Assembly: GCA_945643635.1 (NCBI GenBank)
Contig: CALZFC010000252.1
Span: 4,009,001 to 4,073,000, forward strand
DNA from: Allodiplogaster sudhausi
Taxonomy: Eukaryota > Nematoda > Chromadorea > Rhabditida > Diplogasteridae
DNA length: 64,000 nt
Direction: 5' to 3'
Both the position numbers and the translations under genes were made by a program. Positions within the stretch are counted from its first letter, which is position 1. Every line of letters starts with the position of its first letter. A model generated the notes under the pieces. The model was not told where the DNA came from, searched no databases, and saw nothing but the letters and a program-made list of their open reading frames with translations. Below, one piece after another: positions 22,090-34,737 of the stretch.

Positions 22090-24554
22090 TTAATTGAGAT
22101 TCTCAAGCAAGGGAGAAGCCAATTGCAATAGAGGAATCTAAATGTTTTGTGCATGTTTTGTTCAAAAAGAGTTGTCAATTAGTTGATGTATTCCAAGAGG
22201 AAGTGCGAGAGTAAAAGCGGGGGAATGGAAGAAGAAACTGAAGAAGACCATCTTACATCTTGCTCTTGGGGCTGGGCGAGACCTCCTAAAGGCGGATTAT
22301 TCATTCTCTGCAAGCGATAATTTTCCGAGCGGATAATCAAAGATGCTATGCAAAATGTACTAACGAACCCTTTCGGGAGCCTTGTCGATCCCGATGGGGT
22401 CGGAGCTGAAAAAGGGCTCGGCATCGACCCAACCGGGCGTCTGGCTCGGTCGGAGTGGCGGCTGTAACCATTTTTGCAGTATTTTATTCCTTGTTTTATT
22501 TTTCAAGTTGTGTTTTTTACAAAGATTTTAAATAATAAAAAAACTGACGTATTTGGACGGCTCGCTCTTCTCCCAGTCATAAGGGTCGTCATGCTTGACT
22601 CCGTAGCGCTTCATGACGGCGAGCAAGGACTTGTAGATGCCCAGGTAGTTGGGGCGGCTGTAGCAGTTCAGCTTGCGCAGGTCGGGGATCACATCATTCA
22701 ACTCACCTGCAACATGGAACGGGATGGTTAGAGGAACAGGAAAATAAGATAAATGGAGAGAGAGAAGGGAGAGAGACTGAAGCGGCATGTTCACCATGAG
22801 ATCGGCATCGTTCATGTTTATTTTCATGGTCTCGATCTTCTCCTTGTCGCGCTCCTTCTGAAATAAGTTATGTGAGGAGAGGGAGGCAATGAAACAACTA
22901 GAGATATGGAGAGAATTGGGAAGCAAGTAGAGAATCATAAATGGGGAGAGGCAGAAGGGGTCCGACCTGCCAGGGGAGACCGACGTGGAGCTCAATGAGG
23001 ACGTAGAAGAGCGACCAGATGTCGTCTCGGCGGCCCTGCAATCACGATTTTGATGATATTTTCGTAAATTCCCTTTTAGAAAATAACCTGACCAAACTTT
23101 GTAAAGAAAGGAGAAGAACCTGCTCGAGCCGGTCGTGGACGTTGGGAGTGCAGTAGCGGAGAGTTCCGCGGAACTCCGCCGTGCCGCGCGCCTTTCGCGC
23201 CTGCCACTGACCGCCCTTCTGCAACTGATAATGTGATAGGAGAGGAGTGATTAGAATGGAGAGGTACAATGACCTTGAAGGCGTAGGAGCGGGCGAGGCC
23301 GAAGTCGAGGACGTGGACGATCCGCGCGCGCTCCTCGTCCTGCAAAGTTCAAAATCTGTTTTTTAATCTATTAAAAATAAATATATTTAAAAAAGTAGAA
23401 AAACGGAAAAAGAAAACCTTGGGATGTCCCATGACGAAGTTATTCGGTTTGATGTCGCGGTGGACGAATCCGTGGTCGTGGACGATCTTGAGGGCGTAGA
23501 GACTTTGGATGGCCAGGCGGGACCACGTTGGAACTGATAGCACCTCCTTCTTCTGCGAGTTCTGGAACAATGGAACCTTTTAAAAGCATAGATATCTTTT
23601 ATCAACTTAGACTCCTTAAGATTCAAAATTCAATCTTGAATTCATATGGATTTATATTTCGCATGCTCCTTTTTGAGTGTTATTTCCTCTGAAACCTTGA
23701 GCGCCTTGAAGTTGTCGCCGAGCAGAGTCATGATCATGTAACAGTAGTTGGCGTGCTTCGCCGCGTGGAAGACAACCGGCAGATGCGGCTTCTCCCCTTC
23801 CGCGTGCACCACGCGCAACACGTCGATCTGCAGTTTCCCTTGCAGAGACCTTTTCTAACTCTTTCACATCACATCTAGATACATCAACCATGCAGATCGT
23901 CTATGAAACAAACATCAAACTCGATAAATCTCGTCTTTAATTCTGAATTGCATAATATGTACAATTGTTAATCGTGAAAATCTTTTCGATATCGAGACCG
24001 ACCAGCTTACATAGTGTTTCCAGATGACAATAAGTAACAAATTGTAGGTCATCCATACTTTAAAAAATCCTAAATTCACTCTATATTCTTAAAAGCTTTG
24101 TGAAAGTGACCTCCAGTTTGATAGCAGAGCCTCCTTCCATTTCATTTGCTTCCGCCTTCAGAGCGCCGAATTTTTGGGTGATGCGATGCTGGACTGTGTA
24201 CACCTGCAAAACGAAAAATTGTTCATTTAGTATAATTGATTTTTACAGTAAAACACTTGTAAATAAACCTTTCTCACAACCCTTTTGAACATAATTGCAT
24301 AAATATGAAATTGAATCAGCCACCAGTCGTTACAAAAGTTGTACAGCAGATATATTCGACTGACTTGTCCAAATCCTCCTTCATCCAGTCGAGAAGTGAC
24401 GACCCAATCTCCGAATCTAAATTTAAAGTTAGGAGAGAAGGGAAAGTGAGCAGAGAGGGGAGCTTGAAAATGAGGGATCTCTTGGGATTCGGTGATCTCG
24501 AGAAAGAAGCAACCTCTTTCCGGTGCTGAAGCGGATTGCCTCGGACTCGGACAT
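22090..24554 (-). CDS. Tau-tubulin-kinase-like protein kinase (CK1 group)
   Basis: Thirteen minus-strand exons, in transcript order: 24554-24514, 24416-24365, 24203-24111, 23827-23696, 23561-23418, 23339-23274, 23224-23120, 23035-22967, 22857-22795, 22701-22549, 22461-22369, 22307-22257, 22137-22090; about 369 residues. The kinase core is complete: glycine loop LDEGGFGQVY (24-33), lysine in FGALKAE (47), HRDIKPNN (140-147), DFGLAR (166-171) and RGTLRYCTPNVHDR in the activation segment. The Asn-rich catalytic loop and the RYCTPNVH motif mark the CK1/TTBK-like group that is greatly expanded in nematodes, often in the male germline. All catalytic residues are present, so activity as a Ser/Thr kinase is likely. 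The C-terminal 60 residues are non-kinase and unrecognised. The end is uncertain: instead of splicing at 22257, reading on gives a stop at 22179. The exon starting at 22701 uses an acceptor GGTGAG|TTG chosen by phase. Confidence 0.88.
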
Positions 24555-25404
24555 GACTTCGCGTTGAAGTCGTGCAAGGGCCAGAGAAAAGTGGAGAAGG
24601 CAGCTGATGGGTGCGAATTGGAGAATTCTGCCACTCTCACTTCTTTTATATCCCTTTTCCGAGCTTTCTGCAAGGTCATTTGCAATAATTCGTACACAGA
24701 TTGATAAAAGTTTATATGTTTGAATACTTATTGCACCCTTTTATAAACAAAATAAGAGCAACGATATTTAGTGCATGCCAAGAAAGATTCCCAGTAGTTT
24801 TATGGTGCAAATCCTTTTGATTACACCATGAAAGGATCTTCAACAAAACATCTGGAATTGAAAAAATTTTGATGAAGGAAAAACAACGAAATCATATTAA
24901 CGAATTTATCAACGTCTTGGAATAAGCATTCCTTTGACTCCGTGAATAACACTATTTACGCACATTAATACGGTAGGAGTATTTTTCCATGTATATCCAT
25001 TTGCCTGTGTCTGCATATGTATATGTATGTACACCAACCCCAAAAATTCTCGTATTACTTTTCTCAAGGATATAGTAGCGTGGGATTATTCAATTTATGT
25101 TCTCAATCTTTACATGATGTGATTTATAAGTAATGTGAAGAAATTATGAGAGCTACAATGGTCTGCAGGGAGGGCGGGAGGAGGGGCACAGATTTCTTCA
25201 CACATTCAGAGTACGCTGGGAATTTGACTTTGCAGTGTCTTAAGCAGGCCCGAGAGAACCATACAAAAGAACCCTTTCCTCGTTCGCCTTCTCATTGAAA
25301 GTCCGCTTGGAAGTCTGCCCGGTTCTTTCGCTTTGACGAACTTGTGCTATCGCAAGGAAAATGTGAACTGCTTAGCTCCATCCTTTTAGATTAATCCCTC
25401 TTCA
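24555..25404. other. Divergent intergenic region
   Basis: Shared upstream region of the kinase (minus) and second receptor (plus). It has no gene. Polypyrimidine patches and AT-rich stretches occur, but no promoter element that I can assign. Confidence 0.55.
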
Positions 25405-26868
25405 ATGAACGGAAACGAATTGGAAAAGAAGATTCAAGAGTGCTTACGGGGTGGTTCACCCCTTCCACAAGCAAATGATAGGTTTGTCTTTCGCTTGTAT
25501 GTACATAGTTACATATATTATTTAGAAATATATTTTATTTAGGCTGTCGATAGGCATCTCGACGCTTCTGATGACTCTCTTTGGCCTTCACCTCAATGTT
25601 GTTATCTTTCGCATCATTTTGGTTGGCAAAGACTTCATGGATCGCTCGTTCAAACGACAGCTGAACAGTCTCATTGTTGTCTCAATCGGTGCGTTATACT
25701 AATCAAAACACATTGTTATTTACTATATTGTTTAAGGGATAGGAATATTTACAGGTTTCAATCTTGTGAACTTGTTCTGTCTACTACCAGTAATCTTCTT
25801 TGATATTCACTACTCGCACGTCACTTTAATTTTTGTCGGATCACCGAATACATTCTTCTATATGGTAAGCGAGTCGGTCGGCTATATCACAATGTTGAAT
25901 GAAGAAAGCTCTATGTCGGAATATAATGAATGAATCTCTTGACCTTATAGGCCACTTCATACGTCACCGTTGCAATTGCTTTTGATCGCTTTGCCATGTT
26001 CATTCTCCCTCAGGTCTCTCATTTGTAGTGTGACAGTATCGCTGATGGTTGAATGATGCAACTTTCAGGCATATCAGTCCATTTCCGGTCGAACTCACTG
26101 GATTCTAGTCCTATGGCCGTACGCTCTTTGCGTGTTCAACCTCATCTACACGACTGCCGTGGGCTGTTTCAAACGAATTGACCCCTTTCACTTGCGGTAC
26201 ACTTATAGCTGCGGGTTCGTTTCTCTCTTTGGCAAAGTCAACTGGAATAGAAAACGCCACGCATGAATTGTCTTCTTATTGGTGTGCTTGCAGAGAGTGC
26301 GGCCCGTACATTGACTTCCTGAACTACTCGGCCTTCCTGATTCCTGGCGCGATTCTGGCAGCCTACGCCATCATCTTCGTTGCGATCTTCCAGAAGAAAC
26401 GCTCGACCGTATCGGGTCCCAGCATCCGCAAAGGAGACATTGTGCTTGTTCGTTCATATCTTCAACATTATTTCTAGACATTCAGCACTTAAAACTAACC
26501 TTATTGTACGTTCATCGTACAAAATTCTTTCTTTTTCAAGATCGTCCAAGTGGTTGTGATTGCTATCGGCGAATTCCTTTCAACGTGGCTTTTCTTCTTC
26601 ACTCCTGCCCTTACTCAGGTATCTTGTAAGGAGCCCTAAATTATGATAATTTATTGGCAAAATTCATTTATATTATATATATATGTACAAAAAAGAGATG
26701 TGTCTAAGTTGACTAAAAACGGTAAATAGTTAGTTATAAGCATTCAGGACGCGCAGCTGCAGACGATTCTAAGCATCGCGGGCACCACCCTGAACACCGC
26801 AGTCAATCCACTCATCATGCTCGCCACTCAAGCAAAGGCATCAACTTACTCTATAGTAACCCATCCTT

Positions 26869-26921
<53 letters not shown>

Positions 26922-26973
26922 TCTTTCTATCTCGCTCTCTATCTCTCTTTCTCTCTCTCTCTCTCGCTCTCTA

Positions 26974-27016
<43 letters not shown>

Positions 27017-27223
27017 CTCTATCTCTCTTTCTCTCTCTCGCTCGCTCGTGAGGTTCTTTGGAACACATTAAGAATTTCTTCTTAGATCCGCAAGCCTTTC
27101 ATCGCCTGGGGCAAAAAGCTGTGGTTGTTCACGGATGATCTTCGAGCTGCGATGGAGAGGAAGGGTCGCGGAGAGACGAGATCCGTCCACGTCACGAGCA
27201 CCGCCAACGTCAGCATAATCTAG
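25405..27223 (+). CDS. 7TM receptor, tandem copy 2
   Basis: Nine exons: 25405-25481, 25543-25688, 25755-25864, 25951-26013, 26069-26214, 26294-26447, 26541-26618, 26748-26837, 27086-27223; 333 residues. Exon sizes match the copy at 19543 nearly base for base. Transmembrane segments include GISTLLMTLFGLHLNVVIF, GRTHWILVLWPYALCVFNLI, SAFLIPGAILAAYAIIFVAI and LSIAGTTLNTAVNPLIML. The post-TM3 motif is again DRF, and TM7 has NPLIM. ECGPYIDFLNY in extracellular loop 2 supplies the cysteine expected to pair with TM3. It is inferred to be a nematode serpentine receptor with unknown ligand. Intron 8 starts with a GC donor (CAAAG|GCATC at 26838) and contains a long CT microsatellite. The C-terminal tail ends STANVSII. 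Confidence 0.88.
26871..27047. repeat. CT microsatellite inside receptor intron
   Basis: CT tract of about 175 bases with regularly spaced CTCGCTCTCTATCTCTCTTT variants, so it is a compound array rather than pure dinucleotide. It lies in intron 8 of the second receptor gene, just upstream of the last exon's acceptor. Confidence 0.9.
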
Positions 27224-28487
27224 TTGGAGGAATGGAATGGAAACATCTATCAAAATAACTTAATCTTTTGTTTTTATCTGTTCAGAGATTTTCTAACTTA
27301 ATTTCCGTCTAGTTGCGAACAAATCACATAAAAACTTAATTATATGTATATAAATTTTGTGATACATTTTTCCTCAAAATATTGTAAGTTTTCTCGTCAA
27401 TATACATGCATTTGGAAATCAAATTTCTTTTAAGCGACAATATTGAAATATTCGTATTATTATATTGATACAATATACTAGTCATCACGAATTTATCAAA
27501 TTACGCATCTTGCAGTTGGATAAATAAACATTCTTTTTACATGCTACTGAATCGGTAGTGTAGTGTGTCCCCATCGAAAAACAAAACTGTTTTTCTACTC
27601 TCAACGCACTCTCGATTATTATGTTTCGTACTTTGACAGCCCACATTCATGGGAATGGGTGCAAAGAGGGATGAAGAGAGAGAGACTCAACGGCAGTCTG
27701 ACTGAGCCCTGCCAGATGTGTCGCATCTGCTATGCATGCTACCTGGAAGGGCGGACGGCCACGAAGGATTCAGCTAGATCAAACAAGTCATTCTCAGAGA
27801 GGAGGAAAGGAGAGATGCAGATGGGGGGAAGCAAATGTTCTGTAGAGAAATGAATAGAAAGACATTGAAAGACAGGTCAGATAGAGCAAAAAAAAATTAA
27901 GGAAAAAGAATGCGATAAGGAATTACGAGTTCTAAAATCCACCTAAAAGAAAGATACTAATAACAAAAGACTCATAGGCATTATTTGGAACAAGGCATAT
28001 TAGATACCTGAGCAAATATAAACAGAACCTATGGTAAACCATCGCAAACTGCTGATCGCTGCCAATCAGTGAAGTTGTTTTCTGACATTAATTTAACTTG
28101 TTCAACTTGTGGCTGAAATCATGGGGTCGGTAAGAGAGCCAAAAAAGTATAGCGCGAGAGAGCGCAAAAAGAGTGAGAGCCAGAAAAAGAACTCATAACA
28201 TAAAAGTGCACCTATGTGCTGTAGTTATTCTTTCTACTTTTGTTTGATTGCTCCCGTTACTTGCTGGGTGTTCTTGGGGATATGTGGAGTTCGTACTAGA
28301 TGGCGAATGACCTAAAGAGAGAGAGATGGAGAGAGACAGAGAAAGAAAGAAGGGAGAGAGAAAGAGTAAAATGAGAGCGAGAGAGAAAAGGAGAGCTTGA
28401 GGAAGATAATAAGAAAAAAAGAATGAGAATCAGAGAGAAAAAGAGGGAGAGAATAAGAGAGAGAGAAAGAGAGAGAAAGAGAATGTG

Positions 28488-28531
<44 letters not shown>

Positions 28532-29292
28532 GCACCAAAGGGGTGCTGCCCTCACCTTCCTTCTCCTAAACCAAGGAAGGGGAAGAGTCCTAGTGCATTC
28601 TCTTGATGACTTGGCTTTTGGTTGGCGCGTTCATAACCCTCTCCCTCTCCCTCTCCCTCTTCCTCTCTCTCTCTCCCTCTCCCTCTCCCTCTCCCTCTCT
28701 CCCTCTCTCACTCTCTTATCTATCTTCCTTACTATCTAACTCTTTCTGTCATTATCTCCCTTTCTATCTTACTCTCTTCTCCTCTCTAGCAAAGCAGAAG
28801 GCGGTGTATCGTCTCGGAAAACAGAGTTCATACCCCATCCTTTATGGCGTCTCCCATGGCAGGCTGCTCCGGGGCATTTTCGTGTTCCTTTTCACTCCTG
28901 CCGATCCTTACAGACTTATTGTCCCTTTCCTCTCTTTCTTTCTCTTTTCTTCTCTTTGCTTCTCTTTACTTTTCTTTCTTTTGTTCTCTCTTTCTTTCGT
29001 TCATTATTTCTTTATTCCTTTCCTTCTCATTCTCGATGTTCTATCCGCCTCTTCCTCCCAAAATACTCTGTTGACGTTCTAATTGAGTTCTTTTTTCTCA
29101 TTGTTTACTGCAATTATTTTAGAAAATTCAGTATGAGATTGATCATTTAAAGTTCTCGAATTTGTGTGACAAACAAATTATTCCAGCTGGTCGATGTCCA
29201 GTTTTGAGGAGATTTCGATGGCGTCCCGCTGTTTCACCTCCACCCCTCTCCCTCCCTCCCTCAATGTCTTGCTCTTTTCACTCTTTCTCTCA

Positions 29293-29323
<31 letters not shown>

Positions 29324-30068
29324 CTTTCTTCCCTATTATTTTCTGCACTCACGCGAAATTTCTCGTTCACACCTCCCTTGCAAAAGGGCAGAACAGCAGC
29401 ACAATGTCAAGAGCCGACATGCTGCGACGCCGTACTGAAAGGCGTCAAAATCGAGAAAATTAGGGAGAAGAGAGAGAGAGGGTGAGAGAGAGACAGGGTG
29501 AGAGAGAGAGGGTGAGAGAGAGAAAGAAGAGGGAAAGAAAGTAATATAGAGGGAGTTTGAGATGAAAAGAAAGCGCCATTGGCAAAGTCTCAGATTGAGT
29601 GTAGGAGAGAATAGCAGAAGCCTTCAATGGCACATCGAAATTGTCAAGGCTTTGGACTGGAAAATGGCAGGCAAATTGTATCAAAATGCTAAGGGGTAGT
29701 GCTTATGCGGTCCCTGCTGCGTTTCCTCGTTAGAGTACAACTGGTACTACTGATAACGTGCGTAACGTCTTGTTGCCTTTTTCCTCCTCCGCTTTGTAAG
29801 CCAAAAATGCTTTAGAAACTAAGATCCCTCTTATGCTCGCTGAACTAACTATTCGATTCTATTTATTTTCAGAAACTAGCAGACTGCCGTGCACATGGGA
29901 CAAGTCTGCACATTCCCAAGAGACCATGATACTTCACTCGACGATCAAGCCAGTCTTTCGGGAATTTATTTTCTCAATTATCATAAACTGCTGTCGTTGA
30001 CACAATTAAAACCAAATACTATTTTATAGATTGCATTTAAAAATAACAGTAAGTGAATAAAGCTGCAG
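27224..30068. other. Intergenic region with GA and CT arrays
   Basis: No supported gene. AATAAA near 27523-27530 may polyadenylate the second receptor transcript. A GA-rich block spans about 28315-28529, a CT block 28632-28712, and short CT/GA tracts lie near 29285-29325 and 29470-29530. The downstream end could contain the first exon of the alternative degenerin transcript (an ATG at 29909 gives a short frame), but its donor phase does not fit the exon at 30069. Confidence 0.5.
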
Positions 30069-31045
30069 ATACCCTTCCCGATCTTCCGCTTCCTGTCGAA
30101 TACGACTGGCCACGGCCTCGGCCGCATTCCACGCACGCGAAGTCGCTGCACTCGCTTCTTCTGGTTCGCACTCTGGCTCGTCTGTCTCTCCATTCTCCTC
30201 TATCAGGTGGCAGCTTCAGTTGTTGACAACCTAGGAACTTTGACATTTGTCCTTTCAGCAGCAATATAGGTCACTTTGTACACGCGAAAACCATCGAGAA
30301 TTCCTCAGTATATTACTCAAGAAGTACAGTACCGCTCAACGGCGAGGGGTCGGCGGCCGCGGCCAAATGGGCCAATTGCAATATCTCGCTGTGGAAAACT
30401 TCTTCAGGCAAATCACATATCAATTTGAGATCCCTGAATTTTTCTTCACTAATTCTGTTAAGAAAAATCTTGAAAATTTGCGCGGTTCGAACCCCAAGCG
30501 GAGCAAATATTTTGCTGCATTTGTTTTGCTGCATTTTAAAAGATTTGTTTAACGGGATTAGTAATGAAAAATTCTAGGATCTCACATTGATATGCGATTT
30601 GCCTGAAGAAGTTTTCCACAGCGAGATATTGCAATTGGCCCATTTGGCCGCGGCCGCCATGGCAGACATAGAATTAACCCCTCGCCGTTGAGCGGTACTG
30701 TATGTAATACCACACAAATATGTATACGTTGAAATTAATTAGGAAGAAAATTTACTGCATTTATAATATCATTCTGGTCGTAAAAAGCCTTCTTCTCCTG
30801 GAGAAATTCATTGAGTTAATTTATTCTCCTGGGAGGGCGCATTCAAAAAAGCGTTCGCTGGCATAATAAAGCAAAGTGAAAACAAAAGACTGTAGGGAAA
30901 GTGGTATTCCTTATGTTACCATGGAACATCTTTTTGTAGGTAACTATTCCAAAAATTATCCATTTCACACCAGAACGTCCTCTTTCTTCAGGGCGTGATC
31001 CTTGTCGACAAGTACCGCCATCAAAAGCCGAATACAATGGTGGAG
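30069..31045 (+). CDS. Degenerin/ENaC N-terminal exons, alternative or duplicated
   Basis: Two exons, 30069-30206 and 30992-31045, both phase 0 with good splice sites. They encode a DEG/ENaC N-terminus: SNTTGHGLGRIPRTRSRCTR carries the conserved HG gating motif just before a first membrane segment (FFWFALWLVCLSILLYQ), then GVILVDKYRHQKPNTMVE. No later DEG/ENaC exons follow before the full gene's own N-terminal exons at 34738-35187. The exon at 35549 ([20 protein letters not shown]) starts in phase 0 and could accept either N-terminus. So this is either an alternative promoter/first-exon set of the gene at 34738 or the remnant of a tandem duplicate. The initiating exon was not found. Confidence 0.65.
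30327..30700. mobile_element. Tc1/mariner-like MITE (TA flanks, CAGT ends)
   Basis: A 374-base element with terminal inverted repeats starting CAGTACCGCTCAACGGCGAG and flanked by TA on both sides (30325-30326 and 30701-30702), the mark of Tc1/mariner insertion. The inner part is also largely palindromic: about 30360-30430 pairs with about 30590-30660, around GCGGCCGCGGCC. No transposase frame is present. It sits between the two alternative degenerin N-terminal exons. Confidence 0.85.
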
Positions 31046-31754
31046 GTGAGCCGACTTTCATCCATCTCGTGAGATATAGAGAAAGAAGGGAAAGAGAGAG
31101 AAACGGGAGAGCGAAAGATGGGGAAATGTTGAAAATGCGATACTGTAAAAATGTGAATCATTGTTGAGAAAGGTTATACCGTTGGACATGTTTATATTAT
31201 CTGGGTAAATTAGGAATTCTATTCTTAACGCTGTGTAGTTTTGTATGAAATATTCCTCTTCCTTCGCTGGCCTCGTTCTACATGGCCAATTCCCACTATT
31301 CTACAGTACTCAAGAAAATCTCGCTTTTCCATAAACCGATTCTTTCCTAGTTTACGACTTGTTTGTTCATAATTTCAAGTTGGCTGTTCGTATTATTCCT
31401 GTCGCCGGCACTTCTGCTAACAATGACTAACAATAAGAGTGAAAACAAATGAGAGTGGCAAGAAAGGCCCTGAGTTCACGCGATGCATAGTATAGTAGAG
31501 ACAGCCTTTAATGTGGTATAAATGTCTTCTAACTTGGCAAGACAAGGAAAACAAAGTGGAGCCAAATAAGAAGGCCACGAGAAGACCCCATTGGCCTCGC
31601 TAATGCACGTTCCTTTCGCCTTTCTTCTTCTACCTTTTTTGCTTCTGGAGATGTTTTTAGTGGCATTCCATGAGGAAATTCATCATCAGCCCGTTCGACT
31701 TGCTCGCTCTTAGCCTTAAAGTCTCATAGGAAATCACTTCACAGTGTCTCTGGC

Positions 31755-31792
<38 letters not shown>

Positions 31793-32653
31793 AAGAAAAA
31801 GAAGAGAGTGAGAGTGAAAACAAAAAAGTGCAAGTTGACGATAGACTTCACGAAAAGATCCACTATGTCCCAGCTGTGGCTTCTTTAGAAAATGTTATTG
31901 TATTAGTGATTGTTGTCGACTTTCCCTCATAGTATAACTCTCCATTTGTACATAGAATGAAGTAGTGAGGAGAGGTGCCAACAAGAGAGGGAGAAAGAGA
32001 AGAGAAAGAGATAGTATTGATGACATAGTGCAGCTCCTAACGACAATATCAAGGTCCAGCGTGCTGTGTGTAGACGGAGAAGAGTAAAAGGATGAATTTA
32101 GAAGCTAAACTGAATCAGTGCAATTGTGTCGAGCATTGAGGTTTCCAGATTACATTAAGAACCACTTGAGGCTGTTTCTGCCGTCATGCTTATTCTCGTT
32201 CTCTCGCTCTCTCACTTCATCAATTTACATATGCGGGACTACGGTGGTTCTGAAAAAAAAGAGAGCCTTGTGCCTGCGTTCATATTTATTTACATCCATG
32301 TTAGTCCAAATGAAAGATTTAAGAAAAAAACCTTTTTCCAAAATCTTTCAATTTCCTTTCTTCCGTGCCATTGAAATGGCTAATCGGAAGAAGTCACGCC
32401 GGGTGCTTTTATTAGACCCTTCTACTCCAACCGCGTGTCCCTGCCACTTCAACCTGACCTCATCAACTCTGGCCCGAGGATTCGAGGAATGGCCTCTGCT
32501 CTTAAGAGTGAAGCTTCTTCCTGCATTAACAGTCTCTCTGCTTCTCTCTTCCCTCTCCGTCCCTCTCACTTTCTCCTCATGACTTCTCCTATTCTTACTT
32601 TAACTTTTCCGTGTTCTCCCCCACTCTACCCGGAACCAGTCCATGGTCGGTCA

Positions 32654-32657
<4 letters not shown>

Positions 32658-32708
<51 letters not shown>

Positions 32709-32742
32709 CCTTTCTCTCTCTCTTCTGTCTCTCTTTCTCTCT
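32658..32742. repeat. CT microsatellite
   Basis: Nearly pure CT tract with a few T and C interruptions; no coding value. Confidence 0.85.
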
Positions 32743-34359
32743 CGGCTTGCATTTTCCTGTTGCTTTTTACTAGTAGACCACTCTCCTTTTGACTTAGTCA
32801 TCACTGGGTTTTTTAAGCCGCTTTCATTCTCTTCCTTTATTGCCCCTCTATTTCATTCTCTCTCTCATCTCTCATTTCCTAATTCTCTACGCCTTTTCTC
32901 TCTCTCACACACTCTCTCTCTCTCTTTCTCTCCATCGCTCTTTTCTTTGCAAAAGCTTGCCTCATATCCGCTCTTCCCGTGTCAAATTATCCTTACATCA
33001 TTGCTATCCTTCTTCTGCCGGAGTCTGATCTCGTCGTTTCCTGAGTGGGAGCAAGAGAGTGCTCCCTTGCAGTTCCACAAGTGTTAAGGAAGGTGCAAGA
33101 CGAGGCGGTCACTCCTCCCTTCCGTAGAAGTATCACTTACAATTCGTTTCCCTTTCCACTTTCACACCGCCAGTGTATTGACCCTTCTATTCATAATACA
33201 AATATCTTTTCTTCTACCGTTTAACACCGTTAAACATCAAGACTAAACCTCCATGAATGTTTTTTCTACTCCTAAAAGATCCCTACTCTGCGATATGACA
33301 AAATTGTGGATTATCTCCCCCCTGCCTCGCAGTTCTCTGTATTGTTTTGAGGCTATTCCGCCATGCGCAACGTGGCCGGTAAAAGAAAGAAACTGCTAAC
33401 ATCTGAGCTTGTTCCCAATCCATTAATCCACTCTATTTTAATTTAATCCGCGTTTCTATTCTTATTAGTGGTTCCGAAATTCTTTACTTACTCAAGTGAA
33501 GAAGCTTGTATTTTAGATAATTGCGATAAAAAATTTCTGCGTTTCCTCCAATTTCCGGGTATTCCGAGTGTTAAAGTGTACATTAGTTCATCTCTTCAAA
33601 GTCTTCAGGACTTCTTTCCTTCCACTTGACAGATCTCTCATTTTTCCTCTCCTCTCGCTATCCTCCCAATCTTTCCCGGGTGGGATTCTTTCAACTCGTG
33701 TCCACTTCCAGGGTCAGCTGTTTCAAAAATCAAGAGCGAAAGATCGAAAGCGAGGGCTAATGAGAGAGTAAGAGAGAAAATTTACAAAAGAAGAGAAAAA
33801 TATTGGAGAGAGATTTTTTTTCTCCCGCATAGGACGACAGAGAAAAGAAAAGAGATGAGAGTTAATGGAGATTGAGCGAAATGCAAAAGTTTCATCAGAT
33901 AAGTGCAACAAAGTAGAGTGAATTGAGGAAGTGGGTTTGGATTGGGAGAGAAGTAAGAAAACCCAATAATGTGCATAGCAATGATCGGGATGCTTTTATT
34001 CCCTTTGTCTCATATTCCTTCTCTCTCTCAGGTGGCACTCGTTTCTGTTATGATTATCATTTCTTCTTTCATTTTGCCTGGTCGGGTTCAATCAATTCTT
34101 TGGATAACAAGCAGTCGATCACACAGATTCTGCTCCGGGTTCGATATTCCGCTTTAAACAAAGGGAGTCGGCTGGCCGCGAGTCATATGGCAGGTAATTG
34201 AGATGTACATACAGATAAATCTTGCTACCGACATACTTTACGTTGTCTCCTTGTCACCTCTTTATGTTTCACTCGGTTGCTCTTCTTCTCTCTGCTCTGC
34301 CTCCTCTTTGCCCCGCTTTCCCTCTACTCTATCTTTGCTCCTCCCATTCTTCCTGTTTT

Positions 34360-34360
<1 letters not shown>

Positions 34361-34399
<39 letters not shown>
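34361..34399. repeat. CT microsatellite
   Basis: Pure CT dinucleotide tract of about 39 bases upstream of the degenerin gene. Confidence 0.9.
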
Positions 34400-34401
<2 letters not shown>

Positions 34402-34737
34402 TACGGGTTTATGATGCTGTTGATGGTCTATTCAAGCAATGTAGCAAATGTGTTGCAGACAATTTACATCCTATGTGATCTCTCTCTCTCTCTGTGCATC
34501 TGTCTCACTCTCTCTCTCTCTCTTTCTCTTCCTTCCTCTCTATCTCTTTCTCTTCCTCTATCGTGTCCTCTCTCTCTCCACATTCTCTCTATTACTCTCT
34601 TTCGTGAATCATCAAGGTTTCTATATTTATCCCGTCATAGTCACCTGCTCCAGACTTGCCCCAGGCACTCCAATTGCTGACCTCTTGTCTTTCTGATGTC
34701 GCTTCGATTATAAGCAATTCCTAGTTGAGTACCGAAC

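Larger units (their letters stand above)
31046..34737. other. Gap between degenerin N-terminal exon sets
   Basis: No further degenerin exon could be found here. CT arrays lie at about 32658-32742 and 34361-34399 and a GA block near 31756-31800. A plus-strand frame starting MANRKKSRRVLLLDPS near 32376 is open but isolated. If the upstream exons belong to the gene at 34738 this would be intron. Confidence 0.5.

Noticed and set aside
32376..32582. Plus-strand frame starting MANRKKSRRVLLLDPS
   Set aside because: Runs into CT-rich Leu/Ser translation and has no splice partner; the minus strand is equally open.
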